Shown here: positions 1 to 12,354 of the stretch, piece by piece | Numbering within the stretch: the first letter of the stretch is position 1 | Layout: every line of letters starts with the position of its first letter | DNA from: Delphinapterus leucas | Lineage: Eukaryota; Chordata; Mammalia; Artiodactyla; Monodontidae | Assembly (NCBI RefSeq): GCF_002288925.2 | Contig: NW_022098049.1 | Coordinates: 2,815,936 to 2,879,935, forward strand | Direction: 5' to 3' | Length of the DNA: 64,000 bases | Program-made: the position numbers and the translations under genes | Notes under the pieces: generated by a model | Seen by the model: the letters and a program-made list of their open reading frames with translations, nothing else | Told to the model about the DNA's origin: nothing | Database searches by the model: none

Positions 1-222
1 CAACTACTGAGCCCGCGTGCCACAACTACTGAAGCCCGCAAGCCTAGAGCCCATGCTCTGCAACGAGAGAAGCCACGCAATGAGAAGCCCGCACACAGCA
101 ACGAAGAGTAGCCCCCTCTCACTGCAACTAGAGACGGCTCACGAGCAGCAACAAAGACCCAATGCAGCCAAAAATAAAACCAATAAAATAAATAAAATTT
201 AAAAATAATTAAATAAAAAGAA
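1..222 (+). repeat. CHR-type SINE (long form), truncated by window edge
   Basis: Shows the 3' part of the long cetacean tRNA-Glu SINE: repeated CAACTACTGA modules, the GAGAAGCC and GAAGAGTAGCCCC blocks, then GACCCAATGCAGCC and an A/T-rich tail. The tRNA-like head lies outside the window. The short open frame through it is not a gene. Confidence 0.9.
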
Positions 223-888
223 GTTAAAAACATTAGATGTATAACACACAGCAAAACTCAATCTTGGAAAGAGCCCAAGGTTTCAGCAATCTATGCAAGT
301 TTTAAAATGTCATGGCTGCCAATTTAACCTCCCTGAAAACAGTCATAATAAACCCCAAAGTTTTATTTCCATACATATATATCTTAACCGTAAAATTTTT
401 CTTCTGACATATGGTAAACTATGTACACTTACATGGAAATGTATTCTAATCTACTGTTTTATTAAGCAGAATTTGGAGTTAGAAAAACCAGTTCTTTCAG
501 TTACTCTATGTGTGTATGTATGTGTTACATGCATCATAATTTCTCTCTTCTTTTCTAAATATTTTAAAATAAGATGACTATTAAGATTGTACATCACCAC
601 ACCATATTCTCCAACCATTTTTAGCTTAAGAAATCCTGGTTCTACTTCCAATACTGGCTGAATAATCTTCTATCAGACCAATCCTCCTGCACAGAATAAC
701 TATAACTATAAATAAATATTTGAAAGCACTGGAAAATGACCAAAAGTAGGTTGATTCTGGAGAGGAATCAACACTTAGAAGAAAGAATGGAACTAAATGA
801 GTTATCCATTTAACACAGCTTCTGGCCTAATCCACAACATGTAGACCAAGTAAAACTCTTAATAAAAAAACTTCAGTCTTTCTGGCCT
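223..888. other. AT-rich sequence with no recognised feature
   Basis: No gene, RNA or clear repeat family is recognised. Two short opposing open frames at 293-651 lack any coding signature. Confidence 0.5.
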
Positions 889-905
889 AAAGAAGTAGTG
901 GGCAG

Positions 906-1396
906 ATAAAAAGAAATGAAATTGAGTTATTTGTAGTGAGGTGGATGGACCTAGAGACTGTTACACAGAGTGAAGTAAGTCAGAGAAAAATAAATATCGT
1001 ATGCTAACACATACATATGGAATCTCAAAAAAAAAAAAAGGTTCTGAAGAACCTAGGGGCAGGAAAGACACAAACGTAGAGAATGAACTTGAGGACACGG
1101 GTAGGGGGACAGGTAAGCTGGGACGAAGTGAGAGAGTGGCATGGACTTATATATACTACCAAATGTAAAATAGATAGCTAGAGGGAAGCAGCCGCATAGC
1201 ACAGGGAGATCAGCTCCGTGCTTTGTGACCACCTGGAGGGGTGGGATAGGGAGGGTGTGAGGGAGGGAGACGCAAAAGGGAGGAGATATAGGGATATACG
1301 TATATGTATAGCTAATTCACTTTGTTATAAAGCAGAAACTAACACACCATTGTAAAGCAATTGTACTCCAATAAAGATGTTAAAAAAAAAAAAAAA
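906..1396 (+). mobile_element. 5'-truncated L1, 3' untranslated region, with target-site duplication
   Basis: About 490 bases of artiodactyl-type L1 3' end: the purine-rich GGGTGGGATAGGG segment, AGCAGAAACTAACACACC, CCAATAAAGATG and an A-tail ending near 1396. It is flanked by an exact 17-base duplication, AAAGAAGTAGTGGGCAG, at 889-905 and 1397-1413. It has no coding capacity. The perfect duplication suggests a fairly recent insertion. Confidence 0.9.
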
Positions 1397-1832
1397 AAAG
1401 AAGTAGTGGGCAGGGTGCAAGGTAACCAAAGCCGTTGGAAACTGAGAGGGGAATCCTGGAAAGAATAAAGTCAGAAAGGAGGAGCCCTAAGTTCTGTATA
1501 CACATTTGGTTCAAATATATGGCTGACCTGTAAACCACGCTTGTGCAGGGAAAACTCCAAAAATCTCAGTTAAAGGTAAAATAACTGAAGATTTGAGCTG
1601 CAGCCCAAGAGACAGAGTTTGCAATTTGAGCCTAACAATTAACTGCATGCTAAAACAAATAAACAAAAGTCAATATTTTTCAGAAGAATGAAACACAATC
1701 CAGAGTCTCTGCAACATAATAATCATAGCAATGACTAGGATACAATCCAAAACTACTTCACAAACAGTAAAACCTGACCCATTTTCAGGATAAAAAACAA
1801 TAGACAGAGACCAATTCAAAAGTGACTCAAAT

Positions 1833-1918
1833 ATGCATATGTATGTACAACTGTATCACATTGCTGTACACCAGAAACTAACACAACATTGTAAATTGAC
1901 TATACTTCAATTTTTTTT
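1833..1918 (+). mobile_element. Very short L1 3'-end insertion (86 bases)
   Basis: Contains CTGTATCACATTGCTGTAC, AGAAACTAACACAACATTG and a terminal AT-rich stretch, matching the last bases of the artiodactyl L1 3' end. Flanked by the 14-base duplication AAAGTGACTCAAAT at 1819-1832 and 1919-1932. It lies inside the older L1. Confidence 0.8.
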
Positions 1919-3475
1919 AAAGTGACTCAAATGTTAGAAATAGCAGACAAGGAATTTAAAGTAGTAATTAAAATTATATTCGAAGATATAAAAATAAAAA
2001 TGCTCAAATAGAAATGATAAAAAACAAACTGAAGTTCCATAACTGAAATATTCAATATCTGAAATTTCAAAATTAACTGGATAGGCTTAAAAACATAATG
2101 AAAGTGATAGAAGAAGCAATTAATGAACATAATGACAGATCAGTAAAATTACCCAATCTGAAAAAGAGAATAAAAGGACTGAAAAACAGTAAATCAGAGT
2201 CTCAGGGCCCTGTGGCTAAATATCAAAAGGTCAATATATGCATAACTGGAGTTCCAGAAGGTGAGGAGAAAGAAAAGGACCAAAAAATCTTTTAAAATAA
2301 ATAATGGCTAAAACTTTCTCAAAGTTGGGGGGAAGACAAAAATTTCAAAAGATTCAGGAAGTTCAGTGAACCCCTAGTAGGATAAATATAAAGAAAACCA
2401 ATGACAAAGAAAAAAATATATTGAAAGCAGTCAGGAAAAAAAATGACACATGAAGTAAAGGAAAACAATGATTTGAATATACGGAAAGAAAAAGAAAGCT
2501 GTCAGTCCAGTATTGCATATCCAGAAAAATATCCTTATCCTTCACGAATGAAGACAAATTGTACCTCAGTTAAACTAAAACTATGAAAAAATGTGTTGCC
2601 AGCCAATCTGCAAAACAGGAAATGCAGAAGAAACTTCTTCAGACAGAAGGAAATACCAGGTGGAAAGTAAAATCTTCAGGGAAGAATGAAGAGCATCAGA
2701 AATGGTAAATACTGAATAAATATAAAAAACTACTTTTTTCCTTTTTCCTAGTAATTTAAGTAAACCTGATTGTCCAAAGCAAAAATTACAACACTGCCTT
2801 GTGGAGTTTATAACATATGTAGATGTAATACATATGACATCAAAGCATGAAGGAGGTTACAAATGGACCAATTTGTAAATATGGTTGCAATATTTCTACA
2901 GTGTATATGAAGTGGTACAAGGCTCTAAGTGGTATTAGCTCTAAGCAGTCTGAAAACAGTTACGAATGCATATTTGCAATTCCTAGAGCAACCATACATA
3001 TAGACAAAATGCATTAAGGACATAGTTAGAAAGCTAAATAAATAATGTGAAGGGAATTCCAAAAAATATTAAGTCAAAAGAATGCAGGAAATGAGAACAG
3101 AAGAACAAAAAACAGAGGGACAAGCAGAAACCAAATAGTAAAATAGTAAACCTACATCCAACTATATCGGTAATTACTTTCAATGTTAATGGACTAAACA
3201 ATCCAATTAAAAGGCACAGATTGTCAAAATGGATAAAAAAATTAAGACCCAACTATATGATATCTGCAAGAATTACACTTTAATAGGGTGAAAGTAAATG
3301 AATGGTACAAAATACATTATACAAACAGTAAGCTTATAAAGGCTGGAGTGGCTATATTAATAACAGATAAAGTAGACTTACAGACAGTATTACCAGAACC
3401 AGGGACATTTCAAAATGGTAAGAGTCAATTCATCAAAAGGCATAATAACAATTTGTTTATGCATATGCATGATGC

Positions 3476-3852
3476 GGACTTCCCTGGTGGCGTAATGGTT
3501 AAGAATCCACCTGCCAATGCAGGGGACACAGGTTCAATCCCTGGTCTGGGAAGATCCCACATGCTGTGGAGCAACTAAGCCCATGAGCCACAACTACTGA
3601 GCCCGCGTCCTGCAACTACTGAAGCCCGCGAGCTCTAGGGCCCGCGTGCCACAACTACTGAGTCTGCATGCTGCAACTACTGAAGCCTGTGCCCCTAGAG
3701 CCCGTGCTGTGCAACAGGAGAAGCTGCTACAATGAGAAGCCGGCGCACTGCAATGAAGAGTAGTCCCTGCTGGCAGCAACTAGAGAAAGCCTATGCGCAG
3801 CAACGAAGACCCAGTGCAACCAAAAGAAAAAGAAAAACAAACAAAAACCAAA
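3476..3852 (+). repeat. CHR SINE, long form
   Basis: Full head-to-tail element: tRNA-Glu-derived CTTCCCTGGTGGCGTAATGG with B box GGTTCAATCCC, several CAACTACTGA modules, GAAGAGTAGTCCC and an A-rich tail. Target duplication ATGCATGATGC at 3465-3475 and 3853-3863. Inserted in the old L1. Confidence 0.93.
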
Positions 3853-5018
3853 ATGCATGATGCAAAATATGACAGAATTAAAGGGAAAATAAACATTTTC
3901 ACAATCACACTTGGAGATACAAAAGCTTCTCTCTCAGTAACTGATAGAACACTAGGGGAAAATAGCAGTAAAAAGCACGTTATCTGAACACTACCAACCA
4001 CCTTGATTCAACTGATATTTAAACATTTACACTCAACAACTACAGAATGCATATTCTTTTCAATTGTAGATGGTACATTCATCAAGATAGACCACATGCT
4101 GATCCACAAAACAAGTGTTAATAAATTAATGATTAAAGTTGTAAAGAATATGTTCTCTGACCAAAATGGAACCCATAACAATAAGGTATCTAGGAAAAAA
4201 ATTTAGAAATTAAATAACATCTTCTAAATACATGGGCCAAAGAAGAAATCAAAAAGGAAATCAGAAAATAGTTTTCAAACTGAATCACAATGAAAATACA
4301 GCATATCAAAATTTGTCAAAACAGCTAAATGAATGCTTAGAGGGAAACTTCTAGTTTTAAGTACTAATATTAAAAACAAAGGGCTAAAATGAATAACCTA
4401 TGGCACTATCTTAAGAAGCTATGAAAAAGAGAACAAGGGAAACCAAAAGTAAGTAGCAGAAAGAAGGAAATAATAACAAAAAGAGCTGAAATCAATGAAA
4501 TAAAAAACAAACAATAAAGAAAATAGACAAAGCCTAAAGTTGGTTCTTTGAAAAGATCAACAAAATTTAAAAACCCTTAGGTACACCAATCAAGAAAGAG
4601 AGAACACATATTACTAATATCAGGAATGAAACAGGGGACGTCACTACATATCCTACAGACATTAAAATGAGAATATTACAAATAACTTTATGCCAACATA
4701 TTCAACAACTTAGATGAAATGAACAAATTCCTTGAAGAATACAACTTACTAAAACTGATATAAGATGAAACAAAAATCTGAACAGTTCTATTTAGTAGCA
4801 AAATCAAATGTGTTACCAAGCACCTTTCCATAACATTCACACTAAAAAACCTTCTAGGCCCAGATGGTTTCACTAATGAGTTTTATCAAATATTAATGAA
4901 GAGCAAACACCAACCCTAGACAAACTTATAATCTCTTTCAGAAAAACAGAAAATGAGGAAATACTTCCCAACTCATTTTATGAGGCCAGAATAGCCCTAA
5001 ATATAAAATCTAACCAAG

Positions 5019-5229
5019 AGGGCTTCCCTGGTGGCGCAGTGGTTGAGAGTCCACCTGCTGATGCAGGGGACACGGGTTCGTGCCCCAGTCCGGGAAGATC
5101 CCACATGCCGTGGATAGGCTGGGCCCATGAGCCATGGCCGCTGAGCCTGCGCGTCCGGAGCCTGTGCTCCACAACGAGAGAGGCCACAACAGTGAGAGGC
5201 CCACGTACCGCAAAAAAAAAAAAAAAAAA
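5019..5229 (+). repeat. CHR SINE, short cetacean form
   Basis: About 211 bases with head GGCTTCCCTGGTGGCGCAGT, GCCATGGCCGCTGAGCC, GTGAGAGGCCC and a poly(A) tail. Target duplication AAATCTAACCAAG is seen on both sides (ending at 5018 and 5241). Inserted in the old L1. Confidence 0.95.
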
Positions 5230-5310
5230 AATCTAACCAAGAAATTACAAAAAAGAGAAAACTACAGACCAATACCCCTCATGAACACAATCAGAAAAAA
5301 TTTTAATGTA

Positions 5311-6998
5311 ATGATAACTGTTCTGCTTTCCCAAAGTGTGTTTATTCACAATACTGGCAAAATATAACTAACATCCAGACTTCCTTACATTTTTCCCTTT
5401 CTGATATTTCTCATTGTTTGAAGGAGAAGTTGTGCTTAACAGAGTTCCATGTTTAGAAACATATAGATTAGGAAAATTATCTGTATGTGTCTATGAGATA
5501 GTATTTACAAATAAATTTTTTTTTCTTTTGATTTCACAGTTAAAAGTCTTTGCTGGAGGAACAGTAAATAAGACAGTTCTTGCAAACTGCTAATTTATAC
5601 CATACCAAATCAAATAAAAATTATTTTAAGTGGGACTATCTCTCCTTCTGATCTGTCCTTGAGAACATAAGTATATTCAATTATTGTATAGACAAATCTT
5701 TTCCGAATTAAAAAGCACTTAAGATATTCATTACAAATCCTGAAAACATAAGAAAGTACTTTCCATGTTTAAATATAAAAATTTTCAACGCTTTCAACAT
5801 TTTATTTTGCTTCAGTAACCCAGGAAGATTAGAGAAAACAGTTTAAAACATTTAAAGCAATTTTACTTTTATTAAATGAAATTCTAATTTTTTAGAATGT
5901 ACAAAGAATGAGGTATTCCAGTTAGTTTTCTAGTTAACTAAAGCAACCAGAGAACTGATGTAGCTTATAAAATACTGTTACTACCTAAGTAATATTGAAT
6001 TCTTTAAAAAGAAATACTTCTTTGATGAATTGGAATATTATAGTGCATCAGAATCATCATTTTAATGCTCAATTATTATCTATTTAGGAGATATAAAACT
6101 GAGGGTCACTGTCACATAAAAATCAGAAGAGAGAACAAAACACAAATTAAGGCTTTTTTCTCCTATTTCAGGAATAAAAATATATTTAATACAGCAGCTT
6201 TTTATATTTTATTATATAAATATAAGTATATAATATTTGTTTTATACTATATTCACTTAAAAAGGGGGGAAGTTGGATTAGGAAGAGAAAGACAAAGGGA
6301 GAAATGAGAAACAGAGCAAGGTAAGAAAAACAGATGAGGAACAAATGTAGAGATTTTTTTTAAAAATGGAGGGAGAGAGAGAGTTTTTGAAGGGAGCCTC
6401 AGAGAAGGCCACACAAGAAAGAGACTTCCTAGATCTGGGCAAATGAGTTGGTGGGACATGGTTTTTTTCAGTCCCGCTACTGTATTTCTTTGTTGATTAG
6501 TCATCAGGTAGTCTAAACTTGATACCTTTGGATCAGACTCCACTGTGCACACAGATAGCTCCTAATATATACACACTGCTAAGCACTATGGGAAAACCAG
6601 ATGAACAGTTATTATCTCCAGCTATGCCAGAGGTTCCCAGGCTTTGCTGTAGGACACAGATCTAAAGGTTTCCAAATCCCCAGGCCATGTTCTAAAAGCT
6701 TATTTTAAAATAAATTCCTGACCATTGTTTATCATTGTCTTTTTTTTTTTTTAAACCTAAAATGGCATCTGGTGAGAAAGGAAATTAGCTAACTGTAGGC
6801 TCTAATTTAAGCTGAATTCCAATCAGATTTTTTTTTCCTGTGGTGAAAAATAAACAGTAATAATTTTTTGATTGGTAAGATTAAGAAGCAGTTTTTCCCA
6901 AGACATACATTTGCGACAGAATTCCTACAATCAAGCCTATACTACACTATTTCAATGACCTCTAATCATAGAAGAACAAATATCACCATTTTAAACCT
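5311..6998. other. Unassigned AT-rich intronic sequence
   Basis: No gene or clear repeat is recognised. It includes poly(A/T) runs and a purine-rich stretch at about 6265-6400 (AGAGAGA and GGGGGGAAG tracts). Confidence 0.45.
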
Positions 6999-7011
6999 CA
7001 CATTTGTTTTA

Positions 7012-7368
7012 TTTATTATTTTTTAAAATTTTTATTTATTTATTTTTTGGCTGCACTGGGTCTTCTTTGCTGCGCGTGGGCTTTCTCTAGTTGCGGCAAG
7101 CGGGGGATACTCTCTGTTGCGTGTGTGGACTTCTCATTGCGGTGGCTTCTCTTTTTGCGGAGCACGGGCTCTAGGTGCGTGGGCTTCAGTAGTTGTGGCG
7201 CGTGGGCTTCAGTAGCTGTGGCACGCAGGCTCTAGAGCGCAGGCTCAGTAGTTGTGGCGCACGGGCTCAGCTGCTCCTCGGCATGTGGGATCTTCCCGGA
7301 CCAGGGCTTGAACCTGTGTCCCCTGCATTGGCAGGCAGATTCTTAACCACTGTGCCACCAGGGAAGCC
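7012..7368 (-). repeat. CHR SINE, long form
   Basis: Reverse-complement long SINE: starts with T-rich tail and TTTGGCTGCACTGGGTC, ends at CACCAGGGAAGCC. Target duplication CCTCACATTTGTTTTA at 6996-7011 and 7369-7384, with one mismatch. Confidence 0.94.
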
Positions 7369-7684
7369 CCTCACATTTGTTTTAATCCTGGAAAATTCCT
7401 ACTAGGTTTTACCAAAATGTCTTAGAATCCTTCATAACTAAAATGTAACATATATTCAAATACTTTTATCAGTGCTATAAACATACTAAAATTTACCTTT
7501 TATATTAATGCTTAGAATAAAGTAGGAAAATTCTTTTAAATTGTGCTTTTCAGGAATATACAACATGCAAGTTTTAGAATAGAGCCACTGGGAATAGAAC
7601 AACTACCTGTAACCTGGCCATAAAATGCCTTGTGCCTTTGTGCTTTTCAGTCAAAATTGATTGTTATATCAATTTGGATATAAC

Positions 7685-7840
7685 AAAGATTGGGATTGAC
7701 ATATATACACTAATATGTATAAAATAGATAACTTACAAAAACCTGCTGTATAGCACAGGGAACTCCACTTTGCTGTACAGCAGAAACTAACACTACATTG
7801 TAAAACAACTATACCCCAATAAAAAATAAAATTAAAAAAA
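7685..7840 (+). mobile_element. L1 3' end, internally deleted
   Basis: GGGATTGACATATATACAC, ATAAAATAGATAAC, TAGCACAGGGAACTC then directly TTTGCTGTACAGCAGAAAC and ACTATACCCCAATAAA with an A-rich tail. The middle of the usual 3' untranslated region is missing. Confidence 0.8.
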
Positions 7841-8940
7841 AATGAAATGAAGACACCAAAAGAACCCCCAAATACTGTACAGCCTCCATTAATAAAAAAA
7901 AAAAACCATAGGAATTTACTGCAAACATCTTACATTAAGTAAGCCATATTTACATACACACGTATATAATTCACACATAAATATTTATTCATATTATGTA
8001 TATGAAAAGGATGATGATGTTGAGTTTTTTAACAAGAGTGATTTTTAAGTAAAAATTAGAAAATAACATTTAAAATACTAAATTCCTTTGGTTTATCTAA
8101 ATGAATAAGTTACACTTTTCAACTAAGAAGGTTATATACCTTTATTGTAGAAAGTTAATGAGACTCAGAAAAACAAACCAAAAAAAAACTTCAAACTACC
8201 TATAATTTATCAGAAATAAACATTTTGATGTATTATCCTTCAATCTTTTTTCTATAGAGAGGTATACAGAAAATTGTGTTCTGCCATTTTCACAAAGCAC
8301 TATGTGGTGAATATTTCCCCCTTAAATTTTTTAAGGCAATAATTGTATTGGTGGTATTTTATTTCATCATATGATACATAGTAGTTTAATCCCCTATGAC
8401 TAGATATTTATTCTTTATTCTTTTTCACATTTATAAATAACACTCATACAAACATATACCTAAATCTTTTTATGTTCCCCTGAAAGTTCTTTATGGTAGA
8501 TTCTTAAGTGGCATTACTGAGTCCAAAAAAAAGGGCATACATTTAAGGATTTTTAAAATTTTGCAAAATTTCTCTCAGAAAAAGTATGCTAAATTACTCC
8601 CATCTTGCTACATTTTAATTTTTTTATTGTTATACTGTACTAAAAATATTCTCATGTTTTCGGAATATAGGTAAAATGTCATTAAAACAAAATCCTTGAA
8701 AGAAATTTGCAGGTCCCAATCAATTGCCAAGTTATTTTAAGTGGCAAAAGATTCCAATACAACAAATAGGTAGGACAGGTCAAAGGAGTTTAATACTATA
8801 TTTCCCCTTAAAAATAATTTTTAAAAAATCTTCAGTCCAATATAGACAAGTGGTTTTAAAATATCTTTTAGGATAAACTAAGCCTAGTGTATTTCTTTTC
8901 TAAATAAGTTACTGTACTAAGAAATATATCTTAAATTGAA
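7841..8940. other. AT-rich sequence; possible very old LINE fragment
   Basis: The part at about 8220-8620 faintly resembles ancient L1-associated sequence (GGCATTACTGAGTCCAAAAA and nearby). Otherwise nothing is recognised. Confidence 0.3.
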
Positions 8941-8946
8941 AATCAA

Positions 8947-9258
8947 GGGCTTCCCTGGTGGCACAGTGGTTGAGAATCTGCCTGCTAATGCAGGGGACAC
9001 GGGTTCGAGCCCTGGTCTGGGAAGATCCCACATGCCGCGGAGCAACTAGGCCCGTGAGCCACAACTACTGAGCCTGCGCGTCTGGAGCCTGTGCTCCACA
9101 ACAAGAGAGGCCACGACAGTGAGAGGCCCGCGCACCGCGATGAAGAGTGGCCCCCGCTTGCCACAACTAAAGAAAGCCCTCACACAGAAACGAAAGACCC
9201 AACACAGACATAAATAAATAAATAAATTAATTAATTAAAGTACCCTTAATTAAAAAAA
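8947..9258 (+). repeat. CHR SINE, intermediate form
   Basis: Head as in other CHR SINEs. The body combines GCGCGTCTGGAGCCTGTGCT and GTGAGAGGCCCG (short form) with the GAAGAGTGGCCCC and AGAAAGCCC tail (long form), so it shows how the short form relates to the long one. Flanks share AAAATCAA. Confidence 0.9.
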
Positions 9259-9477
9259 AAAATCAAAATACTTCAGTAGAAGAAAGTAAGTGGAACACCT
9301 ACACTTCATTTTAGCCTCCGCTATAAAACAAAACACGTTTACAAAGGTGGTGCTGGAAAACAAAACTACCCCCCTTGACATAGTGAGTTCTATAACATTA
9401 TGTAATAAAAATTATAATTTCTTGGGAACTATACTCAGTATTTTAACCTATAAGGGAAAAGAATCTGAAAAAGAATA

Positions 9478-9580
9478 GATGTATACATATGTATAAATGA
9501 ATCACTTTGCTGTACACCTCAAACTAACACAACATTGTAAATCAACTATACTTCAATTTTTAAAATAAATAATTTTTTAA
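9478..9580 (+). mobile_element. L1 3'-end fragment
   Basis: About 100 bases: AATCACTTTGCTGTACACC, AAACTAACACAACATTGTAA, CAACTATACTTCAAT and an A/T-rich tail, the same L1 end seen elsewhere in the window. Confidence 0.8.
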
Positions 9581-11188
9581 AAACTATGATCTGTCATTTT
9601 CATTGTTAAACCTTCCATTAAATTTAACCATACTTTACAAGTATAAATACAAACTTGAAATGAAAGAAAATCTAAAGAACAAAAAGAAAGGTCTTGGTTT
9701 CCAATATGCTTTCACAGCAACGATAATTCTAAATGTGGTAACTTACTTCAGTCTATTATCATGGACATAAACATCAATATAAGATCACAAATCAAGGGAA
9801 AAATTGAGAATCATTTATAATAGACAGCAAGAAAAGTATGGAAGCCAACATCACCCTGAGATGACATAAAAGGAACAGTTTAATGCACGCACTATTCCTT
9901 TAATTACAAATAACTCAATACCCTTGAAGTGTCCCGTGATGCAGTTTCTGATCATTTGACCACCTAGTATTTGTTGTAAGCCCCACCCCAGAATCTTCCC
10001 TGAGAAAGGAGAGGAAGTAGCTTTGGCAACACAAATCACAATTTGACCTAAAAAGAGATTTATGAAAAGAACAGAGATGGAACTGCTGCATTTAAACAAC
10101 AGTTTGGGGGATTACAGGTTTCAATTACCCATATTTCTAAATAGATAACTGCTTAGACTTTTAACAGAACCAAGAGTTCGAACGGGTAAAGTTAAATTTA
10201 CAATAAATATATAACACATTAAAGAAAACAAACTTAAAATGCAAACCATGCTGTATGAAAAATAATTTAAGCAAAGTAAATCATATTAAATGCCAAAAAA
10301 CTCAAACATGCACCAAGAAGGGTTTATAAAGCTACAAGGCAATATTTTTTAAAAGAAACAAATTAATATGACTAAGCAATATACTTATAAACACTGACAT
10401 TCCAATTGAAAAATGAAACACTTTAGAAATTGAAAACTTTTTAATTTAGTAAATTTCAATTAACAGGTCTTGTCTTTTAAAATGACTATTAATTATAAAA
10501 GGACTTTTAAATTATTTTTTAAATACATGCCTTAGCTAAGACCAAAAAAAAAAGTATTTGAGTATGATTTTGTAATTTTATTTAGCATTTAAAAGTTTAC
10601 TACAACTTGTACATTATTTAGTAAAGAAATTTTTACTTAGATCATGCAATACTGTCACCTCACTAACCTTCAGGGGAAGGTAACATGCAGCCTGGGGCTT
10701 CAATGCAACCTAGACTGGGATCCAGTTTACTTAAGGGCAGCTAACCAATTCCTGGTCTGAGGCAGTCCAGTGGTATAACAGTCGAGGACAGGAGTTGGCC
10801 AGTAGTAATGAGGAAGGTGATAGTACCCAATTAATCATCACCTTTATTAACCTCAATAATGTAGTAACCCGTTAATTATTTAACTCTGGCTTAAGAAATA
10901 GTAAATACTAGATGTACAGTAATTTATTTCTCTTATGTCTGTCATCTCATGGAGTTTTTTTTTTTTTTAGGATAATCAAACATACTATTGATTTGTGGTT
11001 GCTTTTACACATCTTACCTGTGTATTTGGAGTAATTATATACACTGCTTAACACAGAGACTATATTCCTTCCCTTCCTTCATGCCAAAGGAAAAGAGACA
11101 AGGCAAATAATTACTATATATAATGATTTTCCTTTTTTTTTTTTAAAGGCTAAGATATTAAAACAACAATACAACTTTTAAAAAAAAA
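9581..11188. other. Unassigned AT-rich intronic sequence
   Basis: No gene or repeat family is recognised. A minus-strand open frame at 9851-10099 follows an acceptor-like pyrimidine tract but resembles nothing I know. Confidence 0.4.
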
Positions 11189-11198
11189 AGTCAGATCT

Positions 11199-11325
11199 GG
11201 GGCGTTCCCTCATGGTCTAGTGGTTAGGATTCGGCGCTTTCACTACCGTGGCCTGGGTTCAATCCCTGGACGGGGAACCGAGACCCCACAAGCTGCGCGG
11301 TGTGGCCAAAATAAGAAAAAAAAAG
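11199..11325 (+). repeat. Short tRNA-Glu-derived SINE with a well-preserved tRNA head
   Basis: About 127 bases flanked by AGTCAGATCT at 11189-11198 and 11326-11335. The first part (11206-11277, 72 bases) aligns along its length with mammalian tRNA-Glu, including the A box region TGGTCTAGTGGTTAGGATTC, anticodon TTC and B box GGTTCAATCCC. A GTGGCC link and A-rich tail follow. Confidence 0.9.
11206..11277 (+). tRNA. tRNA-Glu(TTC)-like segment of a SINE, probably not a functional tRNA
   Basis: The length (72) and order of A box, anticodon and B box fit tRNA-Glu, and the CGGCGCTTTCAC anticodon arm is intact. The acceptor stem TCCCTCA against ACGGGGA has two mismatches and one G-T pair. The target duplication and A-tail show it arrived by retroposition. 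Listed because a tRNA search would probably score it. Confidence 0.45.
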
Positions 11326-11639
11326 AGTCAGATCTTGTTACTTTTACTTATTACGTATAGGGAGAAACAGTACTATATAACATTAAATTTAAAAATCATA
11401 TAACTAAGTATACATAACATGGATACATTATATTATAGATGGAAAGCTTAAAGTGAGTTATAAAAAAATTATTCATCTTGGAACATCATAAGTGGTTGGT
11501 ATATCTGTGGGTATGGTGACATAAATCCCCAGAAAACATTCATTTTAAAATAAAATTGCTTAATATTAGGAAGGAGCAGAGATTTTTCAGTCAGTGCATT
11601 GCTTTTTTCCCTTTCAATCATTCCCCAAATAAAAATTCT

Positions 11640-12010
11640 TTCACAGAATGTTAGAGCTGAAAGGATCCTTAGAAACAATCTGCCAGGGGTTCTCAATATG
11701 CTACCTCACCCTGGAAAATGCCTGGAAATGCAGGGTTGTTTGTGGATGTGATAATGACTGAGAAATGCTACTAGCATCAGGGATTCTAAACATCCTACAA
11801 TGCACAGGAGAGCCCTTCATAATGAAGAATTATCCAGCCCAAATGCCAGTAGTTTGCCCACTTGGTAGTATACTGACTTAATTCTCCATTTTGAAGATTC
11901 AGCCACTTTGGTCCAGGGATGTTAGGTGAGTTACTCAAGGCCACACAACTTGGTCTAGAACCCAGATTCTCATTCTCTTGCTCTACTTCTCTTTCAATGA
12001 GTAAATTCTC
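11640..12010 (+). repeat. Ancient MIR-class SINE split by a MER5A DNA element
   Basis: GAGCTGAAAGGATCCTTAG (about 11652) and GTTACTCAAGGCCACACAAC (about 11930) fit an old mammalian SINE. Between them, about 11690-11870, lies MER5A-like sequence with TGCTACTAGCATCAGGGATT and CATCCTACAATGCACAGGA. Confidence 0.65.
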
Positions 12011-12354
12011 AATGGGAAAACATAAAAGAACCAAGAATCAATTGTATATGAATATATAAAACACTGTCAAAACATTGGTCATGCATTAGTATTTGAAATT
12101 GAAGTAAAAACGCCATTAACTAAAATACTAATACCTTTTAAAATTCCTTTTTTCTCCCCTAAAATATTATTCCCTTTCATATACATCATTTTAAAATATC
12201 CATCAAAGTTGAAAGAAGAGGAAATCAACTGATTTATTATGGTTAACAAATAAAATATTTGCCGAATGGGAAAATTACATGGTTTCTACTGGTTTCAGAA
12301 CAACAGGATACCCTATAGTATAGCGCTAATCTCCCCTGCTAACCCTGAAGAAAT

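Larger units (their letters stand above)
1600..5310 (+). mobile_element. Old L1 LINE, degraded 5' region, ORF1 and ORF2 parts
   Basis: Sequence typical of an ancient mammalian L1 in sense orientation: the pre-ORF1 region near 1690-1830, ORF1-like coding remains (AGTTCCAGAAGG near 2250), the ORF2 start region with TTAATGGACTAAACA near 3190, and reverse-transcriptase-region remains near 4700-5300. Stops and frameshifts break every frame. It is interrupted by a short L1 tail (1833-1918) and two SINEs (3476-3852 and 5019-5229), so it is the oldest layer here. Limits approximate. Confidence 0.75.

Noticed and set aside
3476..3560. tRNA genes at the heads of the other CHR SINEs
   Set aside because: They keep the B box but lack paired stems, and each has retroposition duplications and an A-tail.
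9851..10099. 82-codon minus-strand frame after an acceptor-like pyrimidine tract
   Set aside because: It does not resemble TMEM65, the start lies upstream of the putative acceptor, and there is no convincing donor or domain.
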